A DNA stretch of 10,642 nt from NCBI GenBank assembly GCA_903866285.1, contig CAIPMZ010000107.1:1-10642 (forward strand). The letters are read 5' to 3'. The translations under genes were made by a program, and so were the position numbers. Source of the DNA: an uncultured bacterium. Lineage in GTDB: Bacteria; Patescibacteriota; Minisyncoccia; Moranbacterales; GWC2-37-73. Positions 1 to 6,900 of this stretch are shown here, piece by piece. The notes below the pieces were generated by a model. The model did not search any database and was not told the DNA's origin. It was given only the letters and a program-made list of their open reading frames with translations. The first letter of the stretch is position 1. Every line of letters starts with the position of its first letter.

Positions 1-140
1 ACTAAAGAATAATAAATAATTTAAAATTTAAAAATCAAAATTTAAAATTTTAGGATTCGCTCCGCTCGTATTTTTGAAAAGTTTTCACGAAGTGACTCAA
101 TTATTTTTCATTTTGAGATTTACATTTTAATTTTAAAAAC
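1..140. repeat. AT-rich intergenic leader with direct repeats upstream of pilC
   Basis: This non-coding stretch is very AT-rich. The 11-mer AAAATTTAAAA occurs at 23-33 and again at 37-47. A short GC-richer patch follows (about 53-68), then a small perfect inverted repeat, TGAAAA-G-TTTTCA, at 75-87. I see no convincing -35/-10 pair and no Shine-Dalgarno sequence before the pilC start at 141. It could be a dispersed intergenic repeat or simply a degenerate spacer after an upstream pilus gene that lies outside the window. Confidence 0.4.
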
Positions 141-1367
141 GTGCCCAAGTATATTTACACCGCTAAAAGCTATGATGGCCAAACCAAGGGGGGTGAGGTT
201 ATCGCTCGGGATGAAAAAGCCTTAGCTACCCAACTACGGGGGGATGGTTTTTTAGTTACATCCATAACGCAAGTTAAGGAAGAAGAATTGGCGGGTAGAG
301 CCAAGCCTAATTTTTTAGATATTTTCAATAGTGTTCCCTTGAAAGAAAAAATGGTCTTTGCAAGAAATTTAAGTGTGATGATTAGCTCGGGGCTAACCGT
401 CTCACGCGCCGTGAGCAACTTAGCGTTGCAAGTTGAGCATAAGGGCTTTAAAAAAATTCTGGAAGATATTTTTGAAGAGATGCAGAGCGGTAAAACCCTG
501 AGTGAGGGCTTTGCAAAATACCCAGGGGTTTTTGGTGATCTTTTCATTAATATGGTTAGGGTTGGGGAAGTGGCTGGAAATCTAGATGAAGTCTTGAAAA
601 TAGTCGCCGTTCAGTTAGAAAAGGAACATAATTTAAAAGGAAAAGTGAAGGGTGCAATGATTTATCCAACGGTTATTCTTGCCGTGATGTTGGTGATTGG
701 AGTTTTAATGCTGACTTACGTACTGCCTCAAATGCTGGGAGTATTTAAGGATATGGGCGCCGAGCTGCCACCGATGACTAAATTTCTAATCTTAATTAGC
801 GACACAATGCGGAATAATGGTTTAGCGGTCGCAATTGTTTTTATTGGGCTAGTTCTGTTTTTAAGATTTTTCTTGGGACGAGAAAGTGGAAAAAAAGCGC
901 TAAGTTATTTTACGGTGCACGTTCCGATTTTTAGTCCTATCGTTAAGCAAGTTAATTGCGCTCGCTTTGCTAGGATTTTTAGTTCGCTTTTAAAAAGTGG
1001 AGTTAGCTCAATCGAAGCCCTAAAAATTATTTCTAATACGCTTTCAAATTATTATTATAAACAAGCCTTCTTACTAGGCGCGGAAGAGATTCAAAAGGGA
1101 ATCCCACTGAGCGAAATTTTAGCTAAGCATCAGGATATTTTTCCACTCTTGGTTTCGCAAATTGTACAGGTGGGGGAAGAAACTGGAAAAACTGATACCG
1201 TTTTAATCCAGCTGGCTGAATTTTATGAAGATGAAGTTGATCAGGTAACGAAGAATATGTCTGCTATTGTTGAGCCAATCTTGATGGTGGTAATTGGCGG
1301 AGCGGTCGGTTTTTTTGCGGTAGCTATGCTTCAGCCGATGTATAGCATGATGGGCAGTATTAAATAA
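141..1367 (+). CDS. pilC: Type IV pilus inner-membrane platform protein PilC (GspF family)
   Basis: PilC is the polytopic inner-membrane platform that links the cytoplasmic PilB/PilT motors to pilin insertion and extraction. The 408 residues match the usual family length of about 400. The N-terminus (Y4-Y11 with the following GGEVIA) is the typical short PilC leader region, which supports the GTG start at 141 even though no ribosome-binding site is visible; the next Met is at residue 71. Two repeated T2SSF domains are visible at about 70-195 and 270-398. Each carries the conserved VGE..G...VL signature (141-152 and 344-355). Hydrophobic segments lie at about 174-196, 226-246 and 377-398. It is followed 74 bp later by minor pilin genes, so it is probably part of one pilus operon whose ATPase genes would lie upstream of the window. 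Confidence 0.95.
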   Translation: MPKYIYTAKSYDGQTKGGEVIARDEKALATQLRGDGFLVTSITQVKEEELAGRAKPNFLDIFNSVPLKEKMVFARNLSVMISSGLTVSRAVSNLALQVEHKGFKKILEDIFEEMQSGKTLSEGFAKYPGVFGDLFINMVRVGEVAGNLDEVLKIVAVQLEKEHNLKGKVKGAMIYPTVILAVMLVIGVLMLTYVLPQMLGVFKDMGAELPPMTKFLILISDTMRNNGLAVAIVFIGLVLFLRFFLGRESGKKALSYFTVHVPIFSPIVKQVNCARFARIFSSLLKSGVSSIEALKIISNTLSNYYYKQAFLLGAEEIQKGIPLSEILAKHQDIFPLLVSQIVQVGEETGKTDTVLIQLAEFYEDEVDQVTKNMSAIVEPILMVVIGGAVGFFAVAMLQPMYSMMGSIK

Positions 1368-1372
1368 GAAGC

Positions 1373-1404
1373 ATGCAATCATATAATCATTTAAACATTT
1401 AAAC
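1373..1404. repeat. Degenerate 8-bp tandem repeat in the pilC / minor pilin gap
   Basis: Four successive 8-nt units are visible: ATGCAATC, ATATAATC, ATTTAAAC and ATTTAAAC, with consensus ATNNAANC. They begin a few bases after the pilC stop codon. The second unit contains a perfect TATAAT (1382-1387) but no matching -35 box, so a promoter here is possible but weakly supported. Confidence 0.5.
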
Positions 1405-1441
1405 ACGGAAACATTTTGGAGTTTTGTGTTTTTAAGAGGCT

Positions 1442-2812
1442 ATGTCTCTGGAAAAAAAAATAAAAAAAAATAAAAAGGCGGGTTTTTCCCTGGTAGAGGT
1501 GATGGTTAGCATGTTTATAATAACGATTGCCTTTTTAAGTTTTTATACGGTTTCTAATTTTGGAACCAGGTATATTATTGAAGCGAAGAATAAATTAGCC
1601 GCAATTGCTTTTGTGAATGAAAAAATGGAAATCATCCGAAATCTTGCTTATGATAAAATAGGGACGCAGGGTAGTCTTGATATCCCAGGAAACCTCCTTC
1701 AAACAGAAAGCGTCGTTGCTAATGGTCGGACCTATCAGGTTGAAACCGCCGTTAGATACTTCGATGACTCAATGGATGGAACGATAAGTTCTAGCCCAAT
1801 TGATCTGATCCCAAATGATTATAAAATCGTTGATGTTAAAGTTTCCTGGGTAGATAGCAGTGGTCAACAAAAAAGTGTTTCCGCTGCTTCTCGCTTTGTG
1901 CCTCCAGGTCTGGAAACAAGTGCTGGCGGTTCGCCACTCTCAATCAACGTGATTGATGGAGAGACCCTGCTGCCAATTTCCCAAGCGAGTGTTAACATTA
2001 AAAATACGATAATTACACCGCAGATTAATGACACGATTAAAACCGATGACGAGGGCCATATCTTACTTCCTTCTGCTAGAATCTCAAGTGGAAATAGGCT
2101 TACCATAACCAAGAGCGGCTATGAAAACATTGAAACCATGGACGCAACTGCTTCCTTCGTTCCAATTTATGGCCATGTTAATGTGATTGCCGGTTTCTTA
2201 AACACTTATAATTATATTCAGAATCGGTTAGCTAACTTAACGGTAAAAACGGTTGATTACCAGGATAATCCAATTGGAAATATTGAATTTTCAATTAGTG
2301 GCGGAAAGATTATGGGACATGACAACTTAGGCAATAATATTTTTAGTATGGCTAGCACCACTGGGACAACTGATTCCGCAACGGGAGAAAAGGGGTACCC
2401 AGCCATTAGTTCAGGCAATTATACCATTTTAATGAGCCCCAATACCCAGTATCAATTAATTGATTATGATCCCTCGGCGTTTCCTTACTTTCTTTCGCCT
2501 GGGAGTGATGGAGTTTACCGACTTCGGTTAGCTGATAAAAATATCAATGCTTTATTTTTAGAGGTTGGTAATGCTGAAAATCCAAGTTCGCCGATAGCCG
2601 ACGCTAAAGTAACGCTAGTAGCTAATGGGGTAGATATTTTTACGGATAATTTAAGTTCATTGCGGGGGATAGTTTTTTATCCAGCTGGCGCTGAGCTTTT
2701 ACCCTTGGGGACATATACTTTAAAAATTAATGCTGACGGCTATGTTCCTTATGAGGGCTCAGTCCAAATTGATAAATTAACTCATGAAATAGTTCAACTG
2801 ACGAAAAACTAA
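1442..2812 (+). CDS. PilV-like minor pilin with long carboxypeptidase-regulatory-like tail
   Basis: This is a probable prepilin. The leader is basic (K5, K6, K8, K9, K11, K12) and ends at G14, followed by F15-S-L-V-E19, so the class III peptidase motif with Glu at +5 is intact. A hydrophobic helix runs to about residue 40. Instead of stopping near 150-180 residues like ordinary PilV/GspI pilins, the protein continues to 456. Residues about 165-235, 263-365 and 370-456 look like three beta-sandwich units of the carboxypeptidase regulatory (CarboxypepD_reg) type. They share patterns such as I/L-x-V-x-D/N, P-I-x-x-A-x-V, D-x-x-G and Y-x-L-x-x-x-x-x-G-Y. The mature protein would sit in the pilus, exposing these domains as an adhesive or stalk module (inference). 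AAGAGG lies only 2 nt before the ATG; an upstream in-frame stop at 1433-1435 rules out a longer start. The next gene follows after a single base. Confidence 0.82.
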   Translation: MSLEKKIKKNKKAGFSLVEVMVSMFIITIAFLSFYTVSNFGTRYIIEAKNKLAAIAFVNEKMEIIRNLAYDKIGTQGSLDIPGNLLQTESVVANGRTYQVETAVRYFDDSMDGTISSSPIDLIPNDYKIVDVKVSWVDSSGQQKSVSAASRFVPPGLETSAGGSPLSINVIDGETLLPISQASVNIKNTIITPQINDTIKTDDEGHILLPSARISSGNRLTITKSGYENIETMDATASFVPIYGHVNVIAGFLNTYNYIQNRLANLTVKTVDYQDNPIGNIEFSISGGKIMGHDNLGNNIFSMASTTGTTDSATGEKGYPAISSGNYTILMSPNTQYQLIDYDPSAFPYFLSPGSDGVYRLRLADKNINALFLEVGNAENPSSPIADAKVTLVANGVDIFTDNLSSLRGIVFYPAGAELLPLGTYTLKINADGYVPYEGSVQIDKLTHEIVQLTKN

Positions 2813-2813
2813 C

Positions 2814-3452
2814 ATGAAACAGCAGAAATTATTTTATAAACGAGGTATGACGCTCGTAGAGACGCTGATTGCGATTACGCTTTTTATTTTTGCCATTCAA
2901 GCGACGGTAGTAGTCTTTACTAGGACGATAAAAACTAAAGCCTACGCTTTAGAGATGGGTAGATCATCCTTGATTTTATCCCGGAGTATGGGCGACTTGA
3001 CTCAATATATTCGCAGAGCGAGGCAATCTGATGGTGGGGCTTATCCGATAGTTTCGGCGGATGATAACGAGCTAATTATTTATTCTGATTATGATAAGGA
3101 CGGGACGACAGAAAGGCTGCATATTTATTTAGCCGATAAGAAAATTTATTTAGGGGTAAGAAATCCTTCGGGTTCTTTCCCGATTACTTATGCTACAGGT
3201 GACGGCGAAACTTTTCAACTCGCTGACCATATTATAAATTCTTTAACTGACCCAATGTTTTCTTATTACAACGGAGATTACCCTCAAGATATAACCAATA
3301 ACCCAGTGTCTACGCCTGCGGATGTTTCCGAGATACGCCTAGTTAAAATGTTTTTAAAAATAAATATTGATGAAAATAGAGCCCCGGATAATATTCAACA
3401 GGAAACTTTTATTGAAATAAGAAATCTAAATGATTATGATAGAATTCATTAG
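2814..3452 (+). CDS. PulG/PilW-like minor pilin (prepilin N-terminal methylation motif)
   Basis: This 212-residue protein has a short basic leader (K2, K5, K9, R10) ending at G11. It is followed by M12-T-L-V-E16 and a hydrophobic helix to about residue 35, so it keeps the prepilin peptidase site and Glu at +5. The remainder is soluble and rich in aromatic and acidic residues. It contains an acidic DYDKDG stretch (92-97) that could bind calcium, and ends in a beta-rich segment (FIEIRNLND, 199-207). Size and layout fit PilW/GspJ-type minor pilins, which join a tip complex that primes pilus assembly. It starts one base after the upstream pilin's stop and ends 3 bp before the next pilin gene, indicating translational coupling. 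No Shine-Dalgarno sequence is visible. The exact orthologue (PilW versus a generic PulG-like protein) cannot be settled from sequence reading. Confidence 0.78.
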   Translation: MKQQKLFYKRGMTLVETLIAITLFIFAIQATVVVFTRTIKTKAYALEMGRSSLILSRSMGDLTQYIRRARQSDGGAYPIVSADDNELIIYSDYDKDGTTERLHIYLADKKIYLGVRNPSGSFPITYATGDGETFQLADHIINSLTDPMFSYYNGDYPQDITNNPVSTPADVSEIRLVKMFLKINIDENRAPDNIQQETFIEIRNLNDYDRIH

Positions 3453-3455
3453 GTT

Positions 3456-5003
3456 ATGATTAATTTAAAATACCAACAAAAGAAAAAGGGCGGTGCTTTG
3501 GTAGCTGTTTTAGTTATGGTGGTAATTGTTGCTATCACCTTGACTTCGTTGCTGGGCTATATTACGGCTCAGCTGAAATTTAGTGCCGATCGGGTTGAGC
3601 GAGAACGGGCTTTTCAAATCGCCGAAGCGGGCGCTTTTTATTATCGCTGGTATTTGGCCCATGCCATTGAAGGTAAAACGACTGCGCAGATCGAGAATTT
3701 TTGGCAAAATGGGAATCCCACCGGGGTCGGGACTCCTTATATCTCAGAGTTTAAGGATGCCGAGGGGCTAGCAATTGGACAATATCAGTTAGAGGTCACA
3801 GCCCCCACAGCAGGTTCAACTATTGTCACCGTAAAGTCAACGGGCTGGACATATGAAAAACCTTTCGTTAAGCGAGTTGTGCAAGTCAGATTTCGCCGGC
3901 CATCTTGGAGTGAATTTGTCTTTTTATCGAATAGTTTTATGAATTTTGGAGACCAGGCTACGGTTTATGGCAAAATCCATTCTAACGATGGAGTTCGTTT
4001 TGATGGTAAAGCGTATAATGTAGTTAGCTCAGGGAAATCACGCTTTGACGATGCTACTTATGGAGGTAATCGGATGGAGTTTGGCGTCCATACTACGACA
4101 AACCCTGCCGATGGAGCAGCTCCGACGTATCCTTGGGCTAGTGGCACAGTGCCACTTCGGCCGGATGTTTTTATCGGTGGTCGGGAGTTTCCTGTTCCAG
4201 CAGTTAGTTTTACTGGCGTCACAACTGATTTGAGTAATATGAAAGCTCAGGCGCAAAGTGGGGGCAAATATTTTGACGCAACTGGTTTAGGCAGAAGAAT
4301 TAATTTAAAAAGTGATGGGACTTTTGATATTTGTACAGTTAATACTGCTAATAGCATTACCCACGCCATAACTAAATATAACGGGATTGTTACTGGCGCA
4401 ACCGGCGCGTACAGCGGCACAAATGGAAGTGTTTGCGTGGCTAGTACTTGCTGTACGGGCACAGCTTGCGCGTATGTTCAAACTGGTAAGTCCGCTAGCG
4501 GACGATGTATTAGTCTGAAAAATTATCCGCTCGTTAGTGATAGAATTATCTTTGTGGAAAATGACATTTGGATTGAAGGGGTAGTTAGTAATAAAAGACT
4601 GACGATTGTCGCAGCTAATTTAGTGGGAGGTGCTAATAAGGCGGATATCTACGTTGGGATTAGTAATCAAGATTTGCGTTTAAGCGATTATACTTGCGCT
4701 AATACGCTTGGCTTGATCGCGCAACAGGATATTCGGGTACTTAATGATTGCCCAGATAACTTTACAATTGACGCAGCCCTCTTAGCCCAGGAGGGAACGG
4801 TAGGTATTGCTAGTGGCATGGGTGGCAAATACGCACTAACTTTTAATGGTGCGATTGCTTCTTATTTGCAACCTTATTTCCAGAGTGGCAGTAGTGGTTT
4901 TGCTAACCGAACTTATAATTTTAATAATAATTTACTTTATTGCCCCCCAGCTTATTTCCCAACCGGAACTGAATATCTAATCGACCTATGGGATGAGCTA
5001 TGA
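3456..5003 (+). CDS. PilX/GspK-like pilus assembly protein with large extracytoplasmic domain
   Basis: The N-terminus has lysines (K5, K9-K11) and G12-G13, followed by a long hydrophobic helix (14-40). The segment after it (RVERERAFQIAEAGAFYYRWYL, 46-67) is characteristic of the PilX N-terminal family, where A-F-Q-x-A-E-A recurs. There is no Glu at +5 whichever Gly is cleaved, as in GspK tip pseudopilins. From about 150 the protein is a long beta-rich, Gly/Asn/Ser-rich domain with repeated strand patterns (for example 168-183 and 366-385), plausibly a beta-helix-like fold. Nine cysteines all lie in the C-terminal half (C293, C327, C332, C333, C338, C351, C414, C432, C496). It ends in a conserved-looking PP-x-FP...W-x-E-L tail (497-515). 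It probably caps or decorates the pilus tip together with the two preceding minor pilins. The stop is TGA at 5001. Confidence 0.75.
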   Translation: MINLKYQQKKKGGALVAVLVMVVIVAITLTSLLGYITAQLKFSADRVERERAFQIAEAGAFYYRWYLAHAIEGKTTAQIENFWQNGNPTGVGTPYISEFKDAEGLAIGQYQLEVTAPTAGSTIVTVKSTGWTYEKPFVKRVVQVRFRRPSWSEFVFLSNSFMNFGDQATVYGKIHSNDGVRFDGKAYNVVSSGKSRFDDATYGGNRMEFGVHTTTNPADGAAPTYPWASGTVPLRPDVFIGGREFPVPAVSFTGVTTDLSNMKAQAQSGGKYFDATGLGRRINLKSDGTFDICTVNTANSITHAITKYNGIVTGATGAYSGTNGSVCVASTCCTGTACAYVQTGKSASGRCISLKNYPLVSDRIIFVENDIWIEGVVSNKRLTIVAANLVGGANKADIYVGISNQDLRLSDYTCANTLGLIAQQDIRVLNDCPDNFTIDAALLAQEGTVGIASGMGGKYALTFNGAIASYLQPYFQSGSSGFANRTYNFNNNLLYCPPAYFPTGTEYLIDLWDEL

Positions 5004-5055
5004 GATATTAAAAAAATGGTGTAGTATTAAAAGAGGTAAAAACTTTAAAGATAAA

Positions 5056-5080
5056 AAATAAAATAAAATAAAATAAAATA
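5056..5080. repeat. Pentanucleotide microsatellite (AAATA)5 upstream of pilM
   Basis: Five perfect tandem copies of AAATA lie in the 129-bp gap between the PilX-like gene and pilM. The rest of the gap shows no clear ORF. A TATATT hexamer about 9 nt before the pilM ATG could be a -10 box, but it has no -35 partner. Repeats of this kind are prone to slipped-strand length change. Confidence 0.75.
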
Positions 5081-5132
5081 GTAAGCAGGATGTAATAGCC
5101 CTTTTGTTTTTGCGTTATATATTCCATGCTCC

Positions 5133-6227
5133 ATGATTAAGATGAATTTTTTAAATAAAAAGATTTTTAATAACAGCGCAAGCATTTTTGGTTTGGATTT
5201 GAGCGATCTCTCAATCAAACTAGTTAAGTTTGAAAAAGATGGCAAAGGAGAGGAGCTTGTCAGCTACGGAACCATCCAACTGCCTTTTGGCACTATTAGT
5301 GACGGTGAGATAAAGGAAAAGGCCCAATTAATTGAAGCCGTAAAGAAACTCATTGGGCTTGCTGGACCCAAGAAGCTAAAAACAAAAAAGGTTATTTGTT
5401 CAATTCCCGAGACGAAGGCTTTTCTGCGAATCATTAGTATCCCGAGGATGAGTGAGGAGGAAATCGGCGAAGCTATAAAATGGGAAATTGAAGCCAATAT
5501 CCCCTTATCCTTAGAGCAAGTTTATTATGACTGGCAAGTCGTAACTGAATCTTTACCCGTAGAAAAAAATAAAATAAGTCTCTTGGTCGTGGCGGTCTCA
5601 AAAACCATCATTGATGAAATTATCTCAGTTATTGAAGACGCTGGGCTTAACGTGGTTGGCTTGGAGATAGAGTCAATTGCACAGGCACGCAGTTTACTTA
5701 GTCAAACTGATTATAATAAAACAGTTTTAATTGTCGATATTGGAGATCGGCGAACAAGCTTTTCAATCGCCAAGGAAGGCGTCTTATGTTTTACCTCGAG
5801 CGTTCCGCTTAGTGGACAATCTTTAACAGACACTATCGCCAAAGGATTAAATATTTCCATTAAAGAAGCGGATGCCATCAAGTTTAATTATGGGATTGGC
5901 AGTGATTTTAAGGGTGATGCTTTATTTAAATTAACAAAACCAGTGTTGGAGAATTTTTTGCAGGAGATAGAAAAATCAATTGATTTTTATTTAGCAGGGC
6001 TTGGCTATTCGAACAGTATCGATAAAATAATTATTTGTGGTGGCGGGGCTAATACGAAGGGAATTGTTCCTTACTTATCAAAAAATCTAGGAAGAGAAAT
6101 TGAGCTTGGCAATCCTTGGGCAAATGTGGATTTCGGAAAAAAGTTGCCCCTCATTGAAAAAGGTCAAGCGCTGCAGTATTCAACCGCGATAGGCTTAGCT
6201 TTAAAAGGACTTCAATATGAAGATTAA
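5133..6227 (+). CDS. pilM: Type IV pilus assembly protein PilM (actin-like ATPase)
   Basis: PilM is a cytoplasmic actin/FtsA-like protein that binds the N-terminal tail of PilN and joins the motor side of the pilus to the inner-membrane PilN/PilO complex. The 364 residues are close to the family length of about 350. Visible motifs are the phosphate-1 loop (FGLDLSDLSIK, 19-29), the SHS2-like inserted subdomain (about 84-165, starting KKVICSIPE), the phosphate-2 loop (DIGDRRTSFS, 202-211) and the adenosine motif (ICGGGANTKG, 301-310). The C-terminal YSTAIGLALKG pattern (349-359) is typical. The start at 5133 has no Shine-Dalgarno sequence; Met4 (5142) is an alternative. The gene overlaps pilN by 11 bp, which implies coupled translation and fits direct PilM-PilN contact. 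Confidence 0.95.
   Translation: MIKMNFLNKKIFNNSASIFGLDLSDLSIKLVKFEKDGKGEELVSYGTIQLPFGTISDGEIKEKAQLIEAVKKLIGLAGPKKLKTKKVICSIPETKAFLRIISIPRMSEEEIGEAIKWEIEANIPLSLEQVYYDWQVVTESLPVEKNKISLLVVAVSKTIIDEIISVIEDAGLNVVGLEIESIAQARSLLSQTDYNKTVLIVDIGDRRTSFSIAKEGVLCFTSSVPLSGQSLTDTIAKGLNISIKEADAIKFNYGIGSDFKGDALFKLTKPVLENFLQEIEKSIDFYLAGLGYSNSIDKIIICGGGANTKGIVPYLSKNLGREIELGNPWANVDFGKKLPLIEKGQALQYSTAIGLALKGLQYED
6205..6209 (+). promoter_or_regulatory. Shine-Dalgarno sequence for pilN inside pilM
   Basis: AAGGA lies 7 nt before the pilN ATG at 6217, within the 3' end of pilM. It is the clearest well-spaced ribosome-binding site among the protein genes here and fixes the pilN start. Confidence 0.6.
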
Positions 6228-6777
6228 TTTAGATTTACTTCCACCGAGTAAAAAAAATGAAATAAAAAAAGAGAAACTCTTTCGCGCAATTTTGCGTAAA
6301 GATTTCCTCTTTCTTTTTCCGTTGTTAGTGCTAATTATGATGTTAGCTAGTATTTATTATTTATTAAAAATCCAGCGGGACGAAGAGGCTGCCTCTTTTG
6401 CAGTTGCCCAGGGTCAAGCGCAGTATCAGCAATTAAGCAGGTATGACGAAGATTTTAAAAAAATAAATGAAGAAACAAGCACCTTGCTTGAAATCCAGGC
6501 CGGACATCTGCAGTGGGCTTATGTGTTAGAGCGCTTGGGCAGTGATGTACCAGCGGGGATTAGGGTTGAAAACTTGGCTACTAAAAATTATAATGTTTAT
6601 TTAATTGGCCAAGCAAAGTCTCGAGATGGGCTGCTAGATTTTAAAAGTAAATTGGAGCAGGATAATTGTTTTGAGAATGTTAACGTGCCTCTTTCTAATC
6701 TTGTAGTTAAGGAGGATATTGATTTTCAGATGGATTTTTTAGTTAAGCAAGATTGTTTAAAAAAAACAGGAAGCTAA
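6217..6777 (+). CDS. pilN: Type IV pilus assembly protein PilN
   Basis: PilN is a bitopic inner-membrane protein that recruits PilM through its cytoplasmic tail and dimerises with PilO. The N-terminus MKINLDLLPP carries the conserved I-N-L-x-L-P motif that docks in PilM. It is followed by a basic stretch (12-28), one transmembrane segment (about 30-50), a coiled-coil region (about 52-95) and a ferredoxin-like periplasmic-type domain (about 100-178, with the VPAGIRVENL and YLIGQAKS strand patterns usual in PilN). At 186 residues it matches the family. It overlaps pilM by 11 bp. Unusually, it is separated from pilO by more than 110 bp holding a palindromic element. C151 and C180 might pair if the domain is oxidised (inference). 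Confidence 0.92.
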   Translation: MKINLDLLPPSKKNEIKKEKLFRAILRKDFLFLFPLLVLIMMLASIYYLLKIQRDEEAASFAVAQGQAQYQQLSRYDEDFKKINEETSTLLEIQAGHLQWAYVLERLGSDVPAGIRVENLATKNYNVYLIGQAKSRDGLLDFKSKLEQDNCFENVNVPLSNLVVKEDIDFQMDFLVKQDCLKKTGS

Positions 6778-6820
6778 TTTTTGGTAAAGTTATACTGAAT
6801 CAATTAAACCACTGCCAGTT

Positions 6821-6863
6821 GCAAGGAGGCTACGCCTTCCCCTTGGAGGCTAAGCCTCTAAGG
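6821..6863. repeat. GC-rich double palindrome between pilN and pilO
   Basis: Two adjacent inverted repeats of similar sequence are visible. The right one is a near-perfect 10-bp stem with a TAA loop: CCTTGGAGGC (6841-6850) against GCCTCTAAGG (6854-6863), with one G-T wobble. The left one is weaker: GGAGGC (6825-6830) against GCCTTC (6834-6839), loop TAC, one wobble. No T-run follows, so it does not look like an intrinsic terminator. It stands out from the AT-rich surroundings and resembles REP-like palindromic units. It could stabilise the upstream mRNA or tune pilN/pilO stoichiometry (inference). Confidence 0.65.
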
Positions 6864-6900
6864 TCTGCTACCGCGAATTAATTTAATTTTGCATTATTGG

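Noticed and set aside
170..547. 125-codon open frame on the minus strand
   Set aside because: It lies entirely within pilC in antisense, has no recognisable protein features, and pilC is unambiguous.
1382..1387. Perfect TATAAT upstream of the PilV-like gene as a promoter
   Set aside because: No -35 hexamer at suitable spacing, and such hexamers are common in AT-rich repeats. It is noted only as part of the period-8 repeat.
3510..4462. Several 60-70-codon open frames on both strands inside the PilX/GspK-like gene
   Set aside because: Low-complexity shadow translations with no start signals. They follow from the codon bias of the real gene.
6823..6880. AAGGAGG followed by a TTG at 6843 that could start a 12-residue peptide
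   Set aside because: The AAGGAGG is part of the left palindrome arm, the spacing is long, and the peptide stops after 12 codons.
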